Origin: Lamellibrachia satsuma
Lineage: Eukaryota; Annelida; Polychaeta; Sabellida; Siboglinidae
Assembly: GCA_033239005.1 (NCBI GenBank)
Contig: BSQZ01000028.1
Location: 1,165,501-1,229,500 of the forward strand
Direction of reading: 5' to 3'
Length of the DNA: 64,000 bases
Shown here: positions 34,902 through 64,000 of the stretch, in pieces
Layout: every line of letters starts with the position of its first letter
How positions within the stretch are numbered: the stretch's first letter is position 1
Notes under the pieces: model-generated
What the model saw: only the letters and a program-made list of their open reading frames with translations
What the model was told of the DNA's origin: nothing
The model's database searches: none
Made by a program: the position numbers and the translations under genes

Positions 34902-35732
34902 ATTGCATAGCACATTGTCTTATAGAAAACTTTGTAATGTCAAAGTATGGAATAATGTTTCTGAGCGATAATGTGGCGTATATGAAAATTAAACAAATAT
35001 GTGCAGATTATCCACTCCATCACTTCACATAATATGATGGAGGGGATATATTCAGCTTTACTCGCTGAAATGTGACGGAGTGGGTTGTGATCGAGTGAAG
35101 AATTTAAATTCATATTTCAATTTCTACGCCACACCACCGCTCAGAAAAAACAATTTATTTTATAACATGACATTATAAAGTAATCTTTGAGGTAACGTGC
35201 TGTATCATTCACATGTTTATTCAATCGCGTGACAGAATAGACAGTCATGTGTAGCTTTTCCCTATTAGTTATTAATTGCAAAAAGTTAAATTTTATTTAC
35301 CTCAAATGCTGCGAAACATAATTGATTTGACGAGATACCGAAATCCAATTATGTCGTCGACGGTTGCACAAATGACTACTCTGGCTAACGATTTTAAATT
35401 GTATTATTTCCCAATGTATCCACAAGGGATTGATAGAAATACGAGCGTGTCGTTTGGTGGAGGTGTGGTGTAGTTCGGCAATCGTAGCGACCCCTGGCGA
35501 ATGATGGCAAATCAAAATGGCATTTCCGGAAGACGATGTGACGTCACAGAACGAGGAAACGCCCTCGCAAGACAGTAGAACGCAACTGCGTGTCCAACGG
35601 TGCTGTTTGCTACCCGCGCTTTTCGGCAGCGGAACCCCACATCTATGTTACCGTATGGATAAGACTGGCATTAACTAAACAGTACAATGCATGCCATTTT
35701 CAACTTCCGAGAGACAATATCGCTAATTGCAG
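34902..35732. other. Upstream part of SLC13 region, no exon recognised
   Basis: The first coding exon of SLC13 should lie upstream of 35733, but I could not identify it. A 46-codon frame with ATG at 35517 (MAFPEDDVTSQNEETPSQ) in good start context exists, but it has no membrane-span start and no matching splice is evident. Confidence 0.3.
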
Positions 35733-57630
<21,898 letters not shown>

Positions 57631-57744
57631 GTGAGTGGTCCTTCCTTTCACGCAAGCAAATACGTGTCATGTCCGTCCTGTTATATGGAGAGTTATGTAC
57701 GTACGTATGTATGTATGAACGTACGTACGTACGTATGTAAAGGT

Positions 57745-57835
57745 AAATGTACGTTCTTATATAGCGCGGTGTCCAGTCCATTGGACTGCTCAAAGCGCTT
57801 TACACTTCACCCCTGGCAGATATGTTCATTCCAAC
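57745..57835. repeat. Short stem-loop repeat (TATATAGCGC...CAAAGCGCTTTACA)
   Basis: CTTATATAGCGCGGTGTCCA ... CTCAAAGCGCTTTACACTTC is a 3'-tail-like motif commonly dispersed in invertebrate genomes. It resembles the hairpin at 39828-39862 beside the L2 element. Confidence 0.5.
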
Positions 57836-57879
57836 GCCACGTTTGAGTGTTTGTGCGTGCGCGTGTGTGTCCGTTCGTT

Positions 57880-58012
57880 CGTACGTACGTATGCACGTAT
57901 ATACGTATGTATATATGTATGTACGTATCCACGTATGCACGCATGTACACATGTATGCATGTATGTATGTATGTATGTATGTATGTATGTATGCACGCAC
58001 GCATGCATTAAC
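57880..58012. repeat. (GTAC/ATGT)n microsatellite
   Basis: Mixed tetranucleotide GTAC, GTAT and ATGT units. A shorter one lies at 57697-57740. Confidence 0.9.
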
Positions 58013-58019
58013 GCAAGTA

Positions 58020-58810
58020 TATGGGTCGTTCTCCACAGCTGGGAGCCAAAGTGTGACATGAAACTAAAAAATTCAATAAGTTTAAAAACCTTACTTTTTT
58101 GTATTTTTAAAAAATATAAACCAAATGCATCACGTAATTTTGCATCTTTATTTATGTGGTTTGGTCTTAAAGTTGCGTAAATGTAAAGATGTCCTGTGTA
58201 ACACGGAAACCAAGCAGGTTGGAAAATGCAACATCACACATTCAGTAATTGTTAAACTGTCTTTATTTTCTACTAAAACTACACAAAAATAAAAGCTGAG
58301 ACAAAAGGTATAACTAACCATGGACTACATTTTGGGAAAATGGGATGTTTATGTATGGTCACATCTCAGGGATAAAAAATTGCTCATTGCAACTTCTATT
58401 TAAGCAGTACACACCTTGAAAAGATTTAATTTTCCGTGATTATTACACAAACAGAGTAGAATATAGCGAGAACTTAACACATTATTTGGATGAAAACAAT
58501 TCTGAAAAACTTATCTTTTTTAAATTTATATGTCCAATGTAACGCGGAAACCAAGACATAATGACATAATCATCATGCCGTAAATGAATTAAACAAGGAG
58601 AAAGTTTGTTGCTTGTGTAAATAATGGAAAGTTCATAAAGCTACAAAACAGTCTAAGAACTTCTTTCCATCTCACTCTTACATGTTTTGCATTTGAGGGG
58701 GTAGGGCATATCGGCATGTTCACTTAACCATCAGTTACGATATTCTTTCAGAATACCAACATACATTAAAAACAGGAAAAGAAATAAACTGAAACAGATG
58801 GGAAAAAAGA
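58020..58810. other. No exon recognised before the 25-bp array
   Basis: AT-rich. The phrase GTAACACGGAAACCAAG (58199) recurs as GTAACGCGGAAACCAAG (about 58538). No SLC13 continuation was found. Confidence 0.4.
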
Positions 58811-58811
58811 C

Positions 58812-61800
58812 TTGAGAGTTAGCAGTCAAACAACTTTAGAGAGTTAGCAGTCAAACAGCTTTAGAGATTTAGCAGTCAAACAACTTTAGAGAGTTAGCAG
58901 TCAAACAACTTTAGAGAGTTAGCAGTCAAGCAACTTTAGAGAGTTAGCAGTCAAACAACTTTAGAGAGTTAGCAGTCAAACAACTTTAGACAGTTAGCAG
59001 TCAAACAACTCTAGAGAGTTAGCAGTCAAACAACTCTAGAGAGTTAGCAGTCAAACAACTCTAGAGGGTTAGCAGTCAAACAACTCTAGAGGGTTAGCAG
59101 TCAAACAACTCTAGAGGGTTAGCAGTCAAACAACTCTAGAGGGTTAGCAGTCAAACGACTCTAGAGAGTTAGCAGTCAAACGACTCTAGAGAGTTAGCAG
59201 TCAAACAAATCTAGAGAGTTAGCAGTCAAACGACTCTAGAGAGTTAGCAGTCAAACGACTCTAGAGAGTTAGCAGTCAAACGACTCTAGAGAGTTAGCAG
59301 TCAAACGACTCTAGAGAATTAGCAGTCAAACGACCCTAGAGAGTTAGCAGTCAAACGACTCTAGAGAATTAGCAGTCAAACGACCCTAGAGAGTTAGCAG
59401 TCAAACGACTCTAGATAGTTAGCAGTCAAACGACCCTAGAGAGTTAGCAGTCAAACGACTCTAGAGAGTTAGCAGTCAAACGACTCTAGAGAGTTAGCAG
59501 TCAAACGACTCTAGAGGGTTAGCAGTCAAACGACTCTAGAGAGTTAGCAGTCAAACGACTCTAGAGGGTTAGCAGTCAAACAACTCTAGAGGGTTAGCAG
59601 TCAAACAATTCTAGAGGATTAGCAGTCAAACAACTCTAGAGGGTTAGCAGTCAAACAACTCTAGAGGGTTAGCAGTCAAACAACTCTAGAGGGTTAGCAG
59701 TCAAACAACTCTAGAGGGTTAGCAGTCAAACAACTCTAGAGGGTTAGCAGTCAAACAACTCTAGAGGGTTAGCAGTCAAACAACTCTAGAGGGTTAGCAG
59801 TCAAACAACTCTAGAGGGTTAGCAGTCAAACAACTCTAGAGGGTTAGCAGTCAAACAACTCTAGAGGGTTAGCAGTCAAACAACTCTAGAGGGTTAGCAG
59901 TCAAACAACTCTAGAGGGTTAGCAGTCAAACAACTCTAGAGGGTTAGCAGTCAAACAACTCTAGAGGGTTAGCAGTCAAACAACTCTAGAGAGTTAGCAG
60001 TCAAACAACTCTAGAGGGTTAGCAGTCAAACAACTCTAGAGGGTTAGCAGTCAAACAACTCTAGAGGGTTAGCAGTCAAACAACTCTAGAGGGTTAGCAG
60101 TCAAACAACTCTAGAGGGTTAGCAGTCAAACAACTCTAGAGGTTTAGCAGTCAAACAACTCTAGAGGATTAGCAGTCAAACAACTCTAGAGGATTAGTAG
60201 TCAAACAACTCTAGAGGATTAGCAGTCAAACAACTCTAGAGGGTTAGCAGTCAAACAACTCTAGAGGGTTAGCTGTCAAACAACTCTAGAGGGTTAGCAG
60301 TCAAACAACTCTAGAGGGTTAGCAGTCAAACAACTCTAGAGGGTTAGCAGTCAAACAACTCTAGAGGGTTAGCAGTCAAACAGCTCTAGAGGGTTAGCAG
60401 TCAAACAACTCTAGAGGGTTAGCAGTCAAACAAGTCTAGAGGGTTAGCAGTCAAACAAGTCTAGAGGGTTAGCAGTCAAACAACTCTAGAGGGTTAGCAT
60501 TCAAACAACTCTAGAGCGTTAGCAGTCAAACAACTCTAGAGGGTTAGCAGTCAAACAAATCTAGAGGGTTAGCAGTCAAACAACTCTAGAGGTTTAGCAG
60601 TCAAACAACTCTAGAGGATTAGCAGTCAAACAACTCTAGAGGGTTAGCAGTCAAACAACTCAAGAAGGTTAGCTGTCATACAACTCTAGAGGGTTAGCAG
60701 TCAAACAACTCTAGAGGGTTAGCAGTCAAACAACTCTAGAGGGTTAGCAGTCAAACAACTCTAGAGGGTTAGCAGTCAAACAACTCTAGAGGGTTAGCAG
60801 TCAAACAACTCTAGAGGGTTAGCAGTCAAACAACTCTAGAAGGTTAGCAGTCAAACAAATCTAGAGGGTTAGCAGCCAAACAACTCTAGAGGGTTAGCAG
60901 TCAAACAACTCTAGAGGGTTAGCAGTCAAACAACTCTAGAGGGTTAGCAGTCAAACAACTCTAGAGGTTTAGCAGTCAAACAACTCTAGAGGGTTAGCAG
61001 TCAAACAACTCTAGAGGATTAGCAGTCAAACAACTCTAGAGGATTAGCAGTCAAACAACTCTAGAGGGTTAGCAGTGAAACAACTCTAGAGGGTTAGCTG
61101 TCAAACACCTCTAGAGGGTTAGCTGTCAAACAACTCTAGAGGGTTAGCAGTCAAACAACTCTAGAGAGTCAGCAGTCAAACAACTCTAGAAGGTTAGCAG
61201 TCAAACAACTCTAGAGGGTTAGCAGTCAAACAACTCTAGAGAGTTAGCAGTCAAACAACTCTAGAGGGTTAGCAGTCAAACAACTCTAGAGGGTTAGCAG
61301 TCAAACAACTCTAGAGGGTTAGCAGTCAAACAACTCTAGAGGGTTAGCAGTCAAACAACTCTAGAGGGTTAGCAGTCAAACAACTCTAGAGGGTTAGCAG
61401 TCAAACAACTCTAGAGGGTTAGCAGTCAAACAACTCTAGAGGGTTAGCAGTCAACTCTAGAGGGTTAGCAGTCAAACAACTCTAGAGAGTCAGCAGTCAA
61501 ACAACTCTAGAGAGTCAGCAGTCAAACAACTCTAGAGAGTCAGCAGTCAAACAACTTTAGAGGGTTAGCAGTCAAACAACTCTAGAGGGTTAGCAGTCAA
61601 ACAACTCTAGAGAGTTAGCAGTCAAACAACTCTAGAGGGTTAGCAGTCAAACAACTCTAGAGGGTTAGCAGTCGAACAACTCTAGAGGGTTAGCAGTCGA
61701 ACAACTTTAGAGGGTTAGCAGTCGAACAACTCTACAGGGTTAGCAGTCAAACAACTTTAGATGGTTATCAGTCGAAAAACTCTAGAGGTTTAGCAGTCGA

Positions 61801-64000
61801 ACAACTCTAGAGGGTTAGCAGTCGAACAACTCTACAGGGTTAGCAGTCGAACAACTCTAGAGGGTTAGCAGTCGAACAACTCTAGAGGGTTAGCAGTCGA
61901 ACAACTCTAGAGGGTTAGCAGTCGAACAACTCTAGAGGGTTAGCAGTCAAACAACTCTAGAGGGTTAGCAGTCAAACAACTCTAGAGGGTTAGCAGTCAA
62001 ACAACTCTAGAGGGTTAGCAGTCAAACAACTCTAGAGGGTTAGCAGTCAAACAACTCTAGAGGGTTAGCAGCCAAACAACTCTAGAGGGTTAGCAGTCAA
62101 ACAACTCTAGAGGGTTAGCAGTCAAACAACTCTAGAGGGTTAGCAGTCAAACAACTCTAGAGGTTTAGCAGTCAAACAACTCTAGAAGGTTAGCAGTCAA
62201 ACAACTCTAGAGGATTAGCAGTCAAACAACTCTAGAGGATTAGCAGTCAAACAACTCTAGAGGGTTAGCAGTGAAACAACTCTAGAGGGTTAGCTGTCAA
62301 ACAACTCTAGAGGGTTAGCAGTCAAACAACTCTAGAGGGTTAGCAGTCAAACAACTCTAGAGGGTTAGCTGTCAAACAACTCTAGAGGGTTAGCAGTCAA
62401 ACAACTCTAGAGGGTTAGCAGTCAAACAACTCTAGAAGGTTAGCAGTCAAACAACTCTAGAGGGTTAGCAGTCAAACAACTCTAGAGGATTAGCAGTCAA
62501 ACAACTCTAGAGGATTAGCAGTCAAACAACTCTAGAGGGTTAGCAGTCAAACAACTCTAGAGGGTTAGCAGTCAAACAACTCTAGAGGGTTAGCAGTCAA
62601 ACAACTCTAGAGGGTTAGCAGTCAAACAACTCTAGAGGGTTAGCAGTCAAACAACTCTAGAGGGTTAGCAGTCAAACAACTCTAGAGGGTTAGCAGTCAA
62701 ACAACTCTAGAGGGTTAGCAGTCAAACTACTCTAGAAGGTTAGCAGTCAAACAACTCTAGAGGGTTAGCAGTCAAACAACTCTAGAGGGTTAGCAGTCAA
62801 CTCTAGAGGGTTAGCAGTCAAACAACTCTAGAGAGTCAGCAGTCAGACAACTCTAGAGAGTCAGCAGTCAAACAACTCTAGAGAGTTAGCAGTCAAACAA
62901 CTTTAGACGGTTAGCAGTCAAACAACTTTATAGGGTTAGCAGTCAAACAACTCTAGAGAGTTAGCAATCAAACAACTTTAGAGGGTTAGCAGTCAAACAA
63001 CTCTAGAGGGTTAGCAGTCAAACAACTCTAGAGGATTAGCAGTCAAACAACTCTAGAGGGTTAGCAGTGAAACAACTCTAGAGGGTTAGCTGTCAAACAC
63101 CTCTAGAGGGTTAGCAGTCAAACAACTCTAGAGGGTTAGCAGTGAAACAACTCTAGAGGGTTAGCTGTCAAACAACTCTAGAGGGTTAGCAGTCAAACAA
63201 CTCTAGAGGGTTAGCAGTCAAACAACTCTAGAGGGTTAGCAGTCAAACAACTCTAGAGGGTTAGCAGTCAAACAACTCTAGAGGGTCAGCAGTCAAACAA
63301 CTCTAGAGGGTTAGCAGTCAAACAAGTCTAGAGGGTTAGCAGTCAAACAACTCTAGAGGGTCAGCAGTCAAACAACTCTAGAGGGTTAGCAGTCAAACAA
63401 CTCTAGAGGGTTAGCAGTCAAACAACTCTAGAGGGTTAGCAGTCAAACAACTCTAGAGGGTTAGCAGTCAAACAACTCTAGAGGGTTAGCAGTCAAACAA
63501 CTCTAGAGGGTTAGCAGTCAAACAACTCTAGAGGGTTAGCAGTCAAACAACTCTAGAGGGTTAGCAGTCAAACAACTCTAGAGGGTTAGCAGTCAAACAA
63601 CTCTAGAGGGTTAGCTGTCAAACAACTCTAGAGGGTTAGCAGTCAAACAACTCTAGAGGGTTAGCAGTCAAACAACTCTAGAGGGTTAGCAGTCAAACAA
63701 CTCTAGAGGGTTAGCAGTCAAACAACTCTAGAGGGTTAGCAGTCAAACAACTCTAGAGGGTTAGCAGTCAAACAACTCTAGAGGGTTAGCAGTCAACTCT
63801 AGAGGGTTAGCAGTCAAACAACTCTAGAGAGTCAGCAGTCAAACAACTCTAGAGAGTCAGCAGTCAAACAACTCTAGAGAGTCAGCAGTCAAACAACTTT
63901 AGAGGGTTAGCAGTCAAACAACTTTAGAGGGTTAGCAGTCAAACAACTCTAGAGGGTTAGCAGTCAAACAACTCTAGAGAGTTAGCAGTCAAACAACTCT
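58812..64000 (+). repeat. 25-bp satellite-like array, over 200 copies, runs off the window
   Basis: Unit starts CTAGAGGGTTAGCAGTC and is 25 bases. Subfamilies are ordered in blocks: ACTTTAGAGAG units at the left edge, CGACTCTAGAGAG units about 59150-59580, then the dominant ACTCTAGAGGG type. A 21-base unit (4-base deletion) occurs at about 61450, 62800 and 63795, each time followed by two or three GAGAGTCAGCAG units. It probably lies in an SLC13 intron or just after the gene. Confidence 0.95.

Noticed and set aside
35517..35658. ATG frame (MAFPEDDVTSQ...) as first SLC13 exon
   Set aside because: It lacks the expected start of the first membrane span, and no donor with fitting phase before 35733 is convincing.
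58812..64000. CRISPR-like appearance of regular short repeats
   Set aside because: There are no spacers between units; it is a head-to-tail minisatellite. The same holds for the 20-, 23-, 39-, 46- and 56-bp arrays.
58812..64000. Telomere or interstitial telomere from the GGGTTAG in each unit
   Set aside because: The hexamer is never repeated in tandem; the true period is 25 bases.

Overview
The window looks like a stretch of an invertebrate animal genome. It has two spliced genes with canonical GT-AG introns, many non-LTR retrotransposon remnants (CR1/Jockey-like and L2-like), a hAT-type miniature element, very abundant micro- and minisatellites, and an endogenous virus-like (Maverick/Polinton or adintovirus-like) region. 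A marine invertebrate such as a lophotrochozoan or a lancelet would fit, but nothing seen here fixes the species. No rRNA, tRNA or CRISPR array was recognised.

Layout. 1-1155: remnant of a capsid cassette (end of an unknown ORF, a pVI-like minor capsid protein, an F54H12.2-family capsid-like protein), cut off by the 5' half of an antisense LINE (1155-2750). 4146-16913: a 12.8 kb unit bounded by long inverted repeats of about 1.5-1.9 kb. On the minus strand it carries a broken protein-primed family B DNA polymerase, an Arg-rich capsid-like ORF and an RPA-like single-strand binding protein with an in-frame stop. Its left half is filled with minisatellites, a third partial copy of the inverted repeat and an inverted PolB scrap. 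19157-22200 (minus): a complete six-exon gene for a 203-residue type II membrane BRICHOS protein, assembled from exons too short to show as large ORFs. 23657-34901: two copies (A and B) of a microsatellite-rich unit of unknown type. Copy B holds a 2.6 kb CR1 insertion whose empty site is preserved in copy A, and a roughly 83-unit GGGC tract. 35733 to the right edge (plus): nine exons of an SLC13 (DASS) sodium/carboxylate cotransporter gene. Its introns hold an L2 element, a direct duplication, a hAT MITE, three LINE remnants and several minisatellites, ending with a 25-bp satellite-like array that runs from 58.8 kb off the window.

How the parts relate. The two host genes are unrelated and divergently arranged, BRICHOS on minus and SLC13 on plus. 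Splice phases are consistent through every exon, so both look intact as far as they can be seen. The virus-like genes would have worked together in replication (PolB, SSB) and particle assembly (capsid-like proteins), but every one of them is interrupted or of uncertain start. PolB and SSB share a conserved promoter/5'UTR module. The capsid cassette lies outside the inverted repeats, so whether it belonged to the same element is unresolved.
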